Source of the DNA: Verrucomicrobiales bacterium
Lineage (GTDB): Bacteria; Verrucomicrobiota; Verrucomicrobiia; Limisphaerales; J093
Assembly (NCBI GenBank): GCA_015075445.1
Contig: JABTUJ010000034.1
Coordinates: 1-64,000, forward strand
Length of the DNA stretch: 64,000 bases
Direction: 5' to 3'
Made by a program: the position numbers and the translations under genes. The notes under the pieces were generated by a model. That model saw nothing but the letters and a program-made list of their open reading frames with translations, was not told the origin of the DNA and searched no databases. Shown in pieces: positions 16,300 through 24,929 of this stretch (within the stretch, counting starts at the first letter, position 1; each line of letters starts with the position of its first letter).

Positions 16300-19200
16300 T
16301 CAACGATCGGCGTTCGGGAGTTGGGCAGCTTTCTGGATGGTCAACTCCAGGAAGAGCATCTCGTGCCAGTTGGGGCCGAGGCTTTGCCGGTTGCCATCGG
16401 TGAGTTCAGCGAAAGCATCGATGGCTTGGGCGAGTCGTTGGCGGGCGGGTTCATACTCGCCGAGTTGCCAGTGGGCGAGCGCGGCGATGGCGTGAGCAGC
16501 ACCGGCGCAGCGGAGGTTGAAGGCGCCGACGACGGATTTGAGGGTTGTCAGCGCGGCTTGTGGGTTGCCGGTCCCGAGCTCGGCAAGGCCGAGTTCCAGC
16601 GACCACCAGGGATTGCCGCCGTCTGTCGTGGGGCCATCCTCAGCGCCAAAGCGAGCCGCAGCGACGATGGAGTCGAGCTTCCCCGTAGGAAGCGACTCTG
16701 AGTGCATGAGCAGGACCGCGTTGGCACTGAGAGCACCGCTTCTCGGGTGTTCATGGATGAGTTGTTCGATGAGTTGTGGATAGGCGCTGAGTTCACCGCG
16801 GGAGGCGAGCAGCGTGGCGGCTTTGGCGCCAAAGTTCTCCCGGCTCAGCATGGCGGCGGACCAGTCAAAGTAATCAAGACCGATGGCAGTGCGGAGATGT
16901 TCGAGCGCCGTTGGCCAATCGCGGTGGATGGCCGCGCGGTCCGACTCTTCGAGGGGGCTTCCAACGGTGCGCCAGCCTTCGCGGGCGGTGGCGAGGGTTT
17001 GCTCGTCGGGAATCGGTCGGAGCTGTTCTCCATGAATGAGGGTTTCCGCTTCACGGCACACCAGGGCAAGGTGAGCCACCGAAAGCCATTCCTCATGCGG
17101 ATACCATACGGCCCGGCCGAGATCGCCGGCACGGCTGAGCCGGTCGAGGCAGTCCCGAGCTTCAAGCAGCAGGTGGATTGCGTCGTCGGCATTGCCGAGC
17201 CGGTGCTGCGCGATGGCGGCCAGCGCCGAGGCCAGGCCCGCAGCGGGATGGGCGGGGTTGGCCAATGAGGGCGCCAGCAGGCGCGTGGTCTCGGTGAACT
17301 GGCCGCGGCGGAGGGCCAGGAGCGCGGGCAGGAGGGTTTCGCCGCGGGCTGCCGGCGCCTCGGCGATGACTTGCGCCGCAATAGTATCGAGATCCCGGCC
17401 ATTCCCTGCCAGATCCGGGGCCAGGAGCAGGCTGACGATCAAGTCGCGGCGCTTTTCCCATGATTCGGAGGGTTGCCCCGCGTGTCGCAAGGCCAGGGGG
17501 CCGATAGTGCCCACAGCCTGGGCATCGCCCGCCCTCAGCGCGGCCACGAGTCCGGCGGCGTAAATGTTCTCGTGCGGGCGAAGACTCTTGGCCGGATCTG
17601 CATATGGTAGGGAATCGGCAAAGAGTTGGGCGGCCTGCGGCCACTGGCCGATCCGCGCATATAGGTTCGCCAGTCCGTAATATGACATGTGCAGCCAAGG
17701 GGCGTCGGCGGAGAGCAAACGTCGTTCGAGATCCAACACCTCGCGGCGAAGCTGGATCCCCTCTTCGTATCGGCCTTGGCTCGTGAACACACCCGAAAGC
17801 CACCGCATGGCGCGACGGGTCAGAAAGTCGTCGGAGCCGCGGGTATCCCGGAGCCGATCGCGGGCATGGGTGAGCAAGGCCTCGGCCTCATCGAGCCGGC
17901 CTTCATCAAGCCGGCCCCAAGCGAGACGCATCTGCTCGAACATCGCGTTCGGGCTGTCGGGGCCGAACGCCTGTCGGGCGAGCGGGAGCAGGTGTTCCTT
18001 GATCTCGATGTTCTTCCCGAAGTGTCCTTGGGCGTGGGCGAGCAAGGCGAGTTCGCTCAAGGATCTGAGGGTCAGTTCATGAGTCTCCCCAAGAGTCTCG
18101 CGGGCGCGGTCGTATGCCTCCTGTTGGAACTCTCGAGCCTCGTGATAGCGGCCGAGGCGAAGGCGCAACCACACGGCCCAGTCGCTCATCAGTTCGATCG
18201 TCCGCGGGTGTTCGGTGCCCAACCGCTCTTGGGCGATCTGAAACGCTTCTTCCGAAAGGTCGTTGCACCGGGAGAACTCCCCCTGCCGGTAATTGTTCCA
18301 AGCAACATCGCCCAGATGCGCAGCAGCACCTCGGTGTGCTCGACGGGGAGTTGGCGGGCGCGGTCGAGCAGGTCTTCGCCCAGCGCCATGGCTTCGGGAT
18401 GGCGGCCGGACGAGGAGAGAATGGCCAGGCGACAGCGTTGGGCGCTCAGGACCTCGGGATGATCGGCGCCTTGGAGGCGGGTGCGACGTTCGAGGACCGG
18501 TTCGATCAGCGCGCTGGCCTCGGCGTAACGACCCCGGGCGTGGTGCATCCAGGCCATGGACTCGATGGCCTTGAGCCGCTGGAGTTCGGGCGCGTCGGGT
18601 GTGCCGTCGTAAAGCTCGGCGGCGCGATGGATGTGTTCCTCGGCCTGGTCGAGGTCGCCCAGGGCGAAATAGACCTGCCAGAGGGTGACGCGGAGGCCGG
18701 CCTCGACCAGCGGTTGATCGGGGAACCGCTGGCGGACGTTGCGGGCGGCCAGGTCCACGGCGGCCAGCAGGGTGAGGTTGCGTCCGCGGGGACGTTCGGT
18801 GTTGCCGGCGAAGGGATCGGCGACGGAGAGGAGATCGTCGCGGAGGAACGCGAGCATGGCGCGGGCGGTGTCGGCCTCGCGGGCGGCTTGGTGTCGGGCT
18901 TCGTTGATGCGGTAGGCGGCGATGGGGGAGGCGATCAAGAGCAAGAGCAAGAGCAAGAGCAAGAGGCCGTAGGCGGTGGCCAGGGCGGGTTTGCGGCGGC
19001 ACCAGCGGATGGTGCGTTCGAGGCGGGTGACGGGGCGGGCGTGGATGGGTTCGTGGTTGAGGAATCGGTCGAGGTCGTCAGCGAGGGCCTGGGCGGTGGG
19101 GTAGCGTTTGGCCGGTTCTTTCTCGAGGCACTTGAGGCAGATGGTCTCGAGATCGCGCGGGAGGCCGGGATCGAGCTGGCACGGTGGGACGGGAGGCCGT

Positions 19201-20063
19201 TCGCGCACCTGCACGAGGACGTCGGCGGGGGATTGACCATGAAACGGCGGACGACCGGTCAGGGCATGATAGAGGATCGCGCCGAGGCCATAGACATCGC
19301 TGCGCGCGTCCACGTCGGCGCCGTGGGTCGCCTGTTCGGGCGGGGCGTAATTGGGCGAGCCGAGGGTCTGGCAGGATCCGGTGAGGGTGGTCTCGCTCGA
19401 GACGAATTTTGCCAGGCCGAAGTCGGTGACGTGCGGTGTTCCGTCCGGGTCGAGGAGGATGTTCGAGGGCTTGAGGTCGCGATGCAGGATGCCGCGGCCG
19501 TGGGCGAACTCAATCGCGCGCGCGATGGTGGCGACGCATTGCGCCGCGTCGCCGGCGGGCAACGGCCGATCGCGCAGGGCGTCGGCCAGGCTGCGTCCGG
19601 CCACGTACTGCATGGCGATGAAGGGTTGGCCGTCGTGCTCGCCGAGATGCAGCACCCGGACGATGTGGGGATGCTCGAGTGCGGCGGCGGCGGCGGCTTC
19701 GGTGCGAAAGCGCTGCGTCGCTTCGGCGCCGCCCCAACCGCCAAAGAGCATCATCTTGAGGGCGACGGTCCGGTTCAGGCTGGTTTGCCTGGCTTTGAAC
19801 ACCACGCCCATGCCGCCGCGAGCCAGTTCCTCGAGGATTTCGAAATCGCCCAGGCGCGGGCGGGTGGGCCGGTCGGTCAGCGTTGCGGGAAGCAACCGGT
19901 TCAGGGCGTCTTCCGCGGGGCCGTCGAACTCGTCGTCGAGCAGGGAGGTTTCGGCGAGGCAGCGGCTGCAAAAGCCGTCGGTTTGATGGCGCACCAGGGC
20001 CGCCCCACACTGGGGACAGGTTGCGGCGGCGGGCCTGGCGGAGGCGGCATTCATCGCTTTCAT
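16300..20063 (-). CDS. Ser/Thr protein kinase with TPR repeats (one frameshift)
   Basis: The first 18 or so kb of homology lie in two frames that join near 18318. An N-terminal zinc ribbon (CPQCGAALV and CSRC) is followed by a PknB-type kinase at about residues 70-340 with LARGGMGVVFKA, VALKMM, ILHRDLKPSNILL and TDFGLAKF. A Leu-rich membrane helix lies near 365 and then a long series of TPR-like helices. The reading HTEVLLR stops matching at 18318 and the other frame continues HLGDVAWNNYRQGEFSRC. Inserting one base (CGC to CGCC) joins both into about 1254 residues. The span is one base short of whole codons. It follows the sigma-factor gene by 102 bp, the usual pairing in this group. Confidence 0.85.
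18936..18965. repeat. Hexanucleotide microsatellite (CAAGAG)5
   Basis: Five perfect CAAGAG units. On the minus strand they encode the run of ten leucines that forms the kinase's membrane helix. Each unit gained or lost would change the helix by two leucines without a frameshift. Confidence 0.9.
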
Positions 20064-20165
20064 CTGGTTCTAAAGATTTCCTTGTGGCGAGTGACAAAAA
20101 GAAATCGGTGGCGCTGGCAGCGGGGTGAACGCCGTCGGGTTGGGCTGGCGCGGACCCCGCCCCGG

Positions 20166-20912
20166 TCACCCGCCGGCAATGACGTTGATCAAGTGACGGA
20201 ATTCCGCTTCGACTTCTTCCACCGTGGCCACGGTCCGGGCCACCTCAGCCCGCGCCAGGGTTCGCAGCCGCGCGCGCAATCGGGAGACCGCTTTCCGGAT
20301 CAAGGCGGGCGAAAGGCCGAGCTGCCGGGCGGTGGTTTCGTATTCGCCGGGCGTCGGGGCGCGAAAGAGAAACGGGCGCAGGTTGTTCCAGGATTCGGCC
20401 TTGCCGACCTGGACGAATTCCGCCGCGAGTTGATCGAGAGCCTGGTCCAGGACGGTGTTCGCCCAGTCGCGGTCGAAGAGCCGTTCGGGTGGGGTCGACG
20501 GAGCGGCGGGTTCCAGCGCCAAATCGGCTTCCGCATTCGCGATGGGCAGCGGTTCGAAGGCAATCCCGCCGCCGCGCTTGAGCGCCGTGGCGCGGTCGTG
20601 CTCGTTGGCGAGAAAATGGTCCAGTGCGGCGAGGAGAAAGGTGCGGAACCGACCGCGCTCGCGCTGGGCCTGTTGCAGCACGGGTTTCTCGAGCAGCCGT
20701 TCGAAAAAGGCCTGAACCAGGTCTTGCGCGTCGGGATGCGAACGTCCGCGGCGTCGGACATGACCGTAAAGGGGACGCCAATAGATGCGGGCGAGTTGTT
20801 CCCAGGCCAGGCGCGACTCCGGCGTGTTGGTGCCTCCGGCGGCCAGGACCACACTCCAATGGGTGGTGGCGAACGTCTCGGTTGCCGGGCCGGATTGCAC
20901 GCACCCTTTCAT
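20166..20912 (-). CDS. ECF-like RNA polymerase sigma factor
   Basis: The protein has 248 residues. The start at 20912 gives MKGCVQSGPATETFATTHWS, and TTHWSVV is the usual N-terminus of this verrucomicrobial/planctomycetal sigma group. Region 2 is seen as WRPLYGHVRRRGRSHPDAQD followed by LVQAFFERLL. Region 4 is near the end (YETTARQLGLSPALIRKAVSRL). It is encoded just upstream of the Ser/Thr kinase. Family knowledge suggests it drives transcription in response to a signal passed through that kinase. A second, non-functional copy of its first 50 codons lies at 22563-22730. Confidence 0.85.
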   Translation of the reverse strand: MKGCVQSGPATETFATTHWSVVLAAGGTNTPESRLAWEQLARIYWRPLYGHVRRRGRSHPDAQDLVQAFFERLLEKPVLQQAQRERGRFRTFLLAALDHFLANEHDRATALKRGGGIAFEPLPIANAEADLALEPAAPSTPPERLFDRDWANTVLDQALDQLAAEFVQVGKAESWNNLRPFLFRAPTPGEYETTARQLGLSPALIRKAVSRLRARLRTLARAEVARTVATVEEVEAEFRHLINVIAGG

Positions 20913-21033
20913 ACTCGCAGGCAAGGAAAGCTCAAGTCTTGAGGCACGGGCTTGGCGTGGCGCATGTGGATCCTGCTGAACGCCAGAACTCGATTCTTGC
21001 GCTAAACTGTCGTTTTGTGACAATGTGTAGCAC

Positions 21034-21672
21034 TTGCAGACGATCACCGAGTTGGCCCTCGAACGGGCTCCACGAGGCGTCTTCACCCGAGAACAGGCTG
21101 CGCTCTGGGTGGAAAGCCGTGGCCCGCGCTTGGACGCCCTGCTCAAGCGGGCCGTCGCCAGCGGCGAGGTCTGGCGGGTTCACCGCAGGCTTTATTGTCT
21201 GGCGGACAAGTACCGGCGCAGCAAGATCAATCCCCTGGAACTCGCCCAACGCATCCATGGCCCAAGTTACGTAAGCCTGGAAACAGCGTTGTCGCGGCAC
21301 GGCTGGATTCCCGAAGGCGTGCAAGCCATCACCAGCGTCGCCTGGGGACGATCGCGGACGTTCGACACGCCTGTCGGACGGTTCACCTTCACGCGCGTGC
21401 CGCAACGGAACTTTCTTGCGGGGGTGCGCCGGGTTGTCGAGGACGACGGAGACGCCTACTTCATGGCGACTCCACTCAAAGCGCTCGCGGACCTTATCTC
21501 TGCGCAGCGCCTGGACTGGCGGTCCGGCGCGCCGGTCATGGAAAGCCTCCGGGTCGAACCAGAATCGCTCGCCGAGCTGACTCGTGACGCCTTCGATGAG
21601 GTCGAGGCCGCGTACGCGTCCAGCCGCGTCGGCCGCTTTCTCATGGGACTGCGAAAGGAGCTGAAGCTATGA
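21034..21672 (+). CDS. abiEi: AbiEi-type antitoxin (type IV toxin-antitoxin)
   Basis: The protein has 212 residues. It begins at TTG 21034, since a stop lies two codons upstream. The N-terminal winged helix (TITELALERAPRGVFTREQA and on to RAVASGEVWRVHRRLYC) is the AbiEi DNA-binding domain, which usually represses its own promoter. The C-terminal antitoxin domain includes YVSLETALSRHGWIPE and FMATPLKALADLI. The stop overlaps the AbiEii start by four bases. In AbiE systems this protein opposes a nucleotidyltransferase toxin and the pair can block phage growth. The 121-bp gap to the divergent sigma factor should hold its promoter. Confidence 0.88.
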   Translation: MQTITELALERAPRGVFTREQAALWVESRGPRLDALLKRAVASGEVWRVHRRLYCLADKYRRSKINPLELAQRIHGPSYVSLETALSRHGWIPEGVQAITSVAWGRSRTFDTPVGRFTFTRVPQRNFLAGVRRVVEDDGDAYFMATPLKALADLISAQRLDWRSGAPVMESLRVEPESLAELTRDAFDEVEAAYASSRVGRFLMGLRKELKL

Positions 21673-22517
21673 GTGTCGGGATCATCCAGGAGCGGCTCGC
21701 CACGTATGGCTGCCATTCCACGCTCGAGGAAGAGCAGGCGCTGCGTGAGATCACTCAAGAGGTCATTCTGGCCGGTCTGGCGCGCACGGATTTGTTCGGG
21801 CAGGCCGGCTTCCAAGGCGGCACGTGCCTGCGGATCTTTCACAGCCTGAACCGGTTCTCCGAGGACATGGACTTCGCCCTCGAGGCGCCCGACCCGGCGT
21901 TTCGACTCGCTCCATACCTGGATCGGGTTCGACAGGAACTGCGGGTGTTCGGGTACGAAGTCGAGATTGACGATCGGTCGAGAGCTGGAGCGGCGGTCCA
22001 GCAGGCGTTCGTGAAGGACGATTCCGTGGGCAAGCTGTTGCGCCTCGAGTATCGCCCGCGTACCGGTCCGCTGCGAAAGTTGCGGATCAAGCTCGAGGTG
22101 GACACCAACCCGCCGTCGGGGGCTTCGTTCGTGATGCCGGTGCTGGATTTTCCGTTTCCGGCTGCGGTCCGCAGCTTCGATCTGCCCAGCCTCTTCGCCG
22201 GCAAAATCCACGCTTTGCTCTGCCGCAATTACCTCAAGGGCCGCGACTGGTATGACTTCGTGTGGTACACGGCCCGGCGAACGCCCATTAACCATGGGCT
22301 CCTTTCGTCCGCGCTCGATCAACAGGGGCCGTGGAAGGGGCAGGCTCCGAAGACGAACAATGCCTGGTGTGTCGAACGCCTGCGCGGACTGATTCAGCAA
22401 CATGACTGGGAGCAGGCGCGTCGGGATGTGCAGCGGTTTGTGAAGTCGCATGAACTGCCGTCGCTCCAGCACTGGTCCCGAGATTTCTTTATGCAGCAAT
22501 GCGCCAAGCTGGCGTAA
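21669..22517 (+). CDS. abiEii: AbiEii nucleotidyltransferase toxin
   Basis: The protein has 282 residues. The AbiEii core is clear: GFQGGTCLRIFHSLNRFSED with MDFAL holds the GG-T loop and the acidic pair, and KLRIKLEVDTNPP carries the third acidic strand. DLPSLFAGKIHALLCR and KGRDWYDFVWYTARR are the conserved C-terminal motifs. All key residues seem intact, so an active toxin is expected. ATG 21669 overlaps the antitoxin stop. The module is bracketed by two copies of the 5' end of the sigma-factor gene, which suggests that it arrived as an insertion. Confidence 0.9.
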   Translation: MSVGIIQERLATYGCHSTLEEEQALREITQEVILAGLARTDLFGQAGFQGGTCLRIFHSLNRFSEDMDFALEAPDPAFRLAPYLDRVRQELRVFGYEVEIDDRSRAGAAVQQAFVKDDSVGKLLRLEYRPRTGPLRKLRIKLEVDTNPPSGASFVMPVLDFPFPAAVRSFDLPSLFAGKIHALLCRNYLKGRDWYDFVWYTARRTPINHGLLSSALDQQGPWKGQAPKTNNAWCVERLRGLIQQHDWEQARRDVQRFVKSHELPSLQHWSRDFFMQQCAKLA

Positions 22518-22562
22518 TGCACGTACACGCCAACGGCGAACGATTCTCTCGCGCGCTCTTGG

Positions 22563-22730
22563 GCATGGCCGTAAAGGGGACGCCAATAGGTGCGGGCGAG
22601 TTGCTCCCACGCCTGGCGTGCCGCCGGCGTGTTGGCGCCCCCGGCGGCCAGGACCACGCTCCCATGGGTGGTGGCGAACGTCTCGGTTGCCGCGCCGGAT
22701 TGCACGCACCCTTTCCTACTCGCGGGCGGG
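22563..22730 (-). pseudogene. Duplicated 5' fragment of the sigma-factor gene
   Basis: The minus strand reads RKGCVQSGAATETFATTHGS and on through NTPAARQAWEQLARTYWRPLYGHA. It matches the first 50 codons of the sigma factor at 20166-20912, with roughly nine of ten bases alike. The start ATG is AGG here. It is in the same orientation as the parent, so the AbiE pair lies between direct repeats. Confidence 0.85.
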
Positions 22731-22785
22731 CGAAACACAAGCACCGGTCGGACCCGACCGCTCTTCCTCTCCGGACGACCTTGCT

Positions 22786-22929
22786 GTGAGGCGGCCCGAA
22801 CTCGAGGCCCTGCTGGAGGAACGCCGCCGGCTCGAGGCCAGTGGCGAGCTTCCGCCCCGGAGCCTGAACCCTGCCGGTCCCGCCCGAATCTTCGCGGTTT
22901 CTCGCCGCCGATCCAGGCTGGACCGCTGA
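22786..22929 (+). CDS. Small partner protein of a nucleotidyltransferase
   Basis: The protein would have 47 residues from GTG 22786: RRPELEALLEERRRLEASGE, then LPPRSLNPAGPARIF. It is highly charged and helical at the start. It lies 57 bp upstream of a nucleotidyltransferase gene on the same strand, the same layout as the pairs at 10353-10994 and 13069-13939. I infer it is the antitoxin-like member. Being so short, it could also be chance. Confidence 0.45.
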   Translation: MRRPELEALLEERRRLEASGELPPRSLNPAGPARIFAVSRRRSRLDR

Positions 22930-22986
22930 TGAGAATGGCTCCTTCGGGCTTTCCAGGCCGTTCCTGCCCGCGCATGATCGCGTTCG

Positions 22987-23936
22987 ATGAGCGCGCCGCT
23001 GGACTTTCTCAAGATCTTGGCCGGGGAGTTGCGCGAAGCGGGGATCCCGTTTGCCATCACGTCCGGAATGGCTTGCGTTCATTATGGCCTGCAGCAGACC
23101 ACCAAGGACTCCGACTGGATCATTCCGGACGGTTCCCTGGCCCAGCTCCGGGCGATGTTCACCCGTTTGGAGGGCGGCATGCCGCCGTGGCGGGTCTGCT
23201 ACCGCCCGATCTGTGGCGCCCCCCTCGAGCCCGGGTTCATGCGGCATGGCTGGACCAGCCACTTGTCCATCTGGGATGGTGCGGCCTCGGTCGAGCACAA
23301 GGTAGACGTGTTCAGCAAACCGCCCCGGGTCAAGCCCGAGGAGATCGAGGTGGAAGCCGAGGCTGGATCGCCCGGCACCTGGTGGCCCAGATGAAGCGCA
23401 CGGATCGGGAGAAAGACTGGCCGATTGTTCGGGGGTTGGGACACCAGCTATGGGAACGCGGGGACGTGCGCTGTCTGCTGCATCTGGCCCGGCCCGAAGC
23501 GTTGCTGGCGGCGTGGCACGCCCTGCCACGGAGCGCGTGCGAGGCCATGGCGGTGCGACGTCCGCTGCTGCGAGTTCTCGAGCGGACCCCGGCTCCGACG
23601 CGACTGGATTTGGAGCGGTTGGTGGCGCTCGAGCGGTTGGTTTGGGAGCGGGTCAACCAGCAGCGACAAGGGCGATACACCAGCGCGTGGAAGAGCTTCT
23701 ATCGGCAGTGGCGACAGGAGGAGGAGTGGGAATGGCCGGTGAACGAGCCGTTCGACCGGCAACATGGGCGTCTGCTGCAGGCCGCTCGCCGCCATGGACT
23801 GCCCCCCAACCCGCTCGCGGATGTCCGGCCTGAAGCACTCGTCCAGGCCGCCGTCCACGAGGTGGCCGGGATCGATGCCGCCACCGAAACCGAGATGGCC
23901 CAGGTCTTGCCGCCCACCGGCGCATTGCTGCCATGA
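22987..23936 (+). CDS. Nucleotidyltransferase-like protein (one frameshift)
   Basis: The first frame reads MSAPLDFLKILAGELREAG, then FAITSGMACVHYGLQQTTKD with SDWII, a nucleotidyltransferase-type loop followed by an acidic pair, and runs to EEIEVEAE. A different frame then continues GWIARHLVAQMKRTDREKDW to the stop at 23936. Adding one G in the GAGG run near 23360 fuses both into 316 residues; the span is one base short of whole codons. The C-terminal part is helical with many basic residues and no motif I recognise. Either the gene is broken or the assembly lost one base. Confidence 0.7.
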
Positions 23937-24929
23937 TAATCCGCGGTGCCCGCTGAACCGGTGATCGAATACCCGAGGACTACGAACCCCTCGCCCAGAC
24001 GATGGGAGAAGAGCGCGCCGCTCGGCCTGTCGCGCCGAGCGCGAGAGAACTGCGCTGGCATCACGATCCACTCAATATTCTCGGACGACCCGTCTTCACG
24101 CCCGAACCTCGACGGGGTGTCGAATCCGTAAGTACTACTTGGTCCAGCCAGGAACGATCCATGAGGCCAACGCATAGCCGGGCATCAGGGCGCGACCGCC
24201 AGTGCCCTGCCCTGAGCCCATGCGGGGCGGCCGTAGACGGGCGCGCGGCGCACCTACACCGGTGACCAGCCCGCCTGGCGGATCACCGATGGTCCGTCCA
24301 TTACCGGCCGAACCCGTGGGATGCCCGACGAGGTCAATGGCCGCGAGGGCGTGGTGGATGGTCAAAGCTGCCCCGCCGCCGAGGGCGCTGGACGCGACGC
24401 CGTTTCACGACGATATTCGGTTGGGGTGCAACCGCCTCGCAATTGCGTGCTGATCAGGCCCGACGGTGTCCCTCCGACGCGGGCCGACCTGGGGCGTGGC
24501 GCTGGCCTTCCACGCGCGTGACCAACAACGTCCTGCTGGAACCGAATCCGCCACCCCGCTATCGCTGATGGGCGCGGCCCCGGTCTGAGGACGGGGCGCT
24601 GCGGTTTCCCTCGACACCTGGCATCGCGTCGTCCTCACCAAGACCGGGATGAGGGCCGGGCAACGCCAGCCGGTGCGATGGTGCAGCGCTGGAACTGGCC
24701 CTGCTCACGTTTCCCGGCGGCGTCGAGGTGACCTGCCCAGCGTTTCCAACGACAAAGGACAGCCATGTTCACTAACCGCGCATCAGCCTGTTCGACTGGG
24801 TACGGTAGCGTGGAGGCGGGCCCTGCATGCCGCGGGCGGTCCACGACGCCGCGTAGACGCAACTGGCGGGTGCGATTGGTCACCGCAGAATCCGCCGAGG
24901 TCCCTGAGCATCGAATGTTCTCCATCGGC
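23937..24929. other. About 1 kb without an intact gene
   Basis: Weak coding traces only. A plus-strand stretch at 24601-24645 reads VSLDTWHRVVLTK, like a LamG/concanavalin-type domain. A minus-strand stretch at about 23960-24150 reads like protein (SSENIEWIVMPAQFS, then GALFSHRLGEGFVVLGYS), but I cannot name a family. Both are probably decayed gene pieces. Confidence 0.4.

Noticed and set aside
18114..20942. A 942-codon plus-strand open frame
   Set aside because: It is antisense to the kinase and sigma-factor genes, which have clear motifs. Its Gly/Val/Glu-rich content is the usual shadow of a GC-rich gene.
23960..24150. Minus-strand gene reading ENIEWIVMPAQFS
   Set aside because: It looks protein-like but is short, has no recognised family and runs into the antisense of another gene. 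It is recorded only as a trace.
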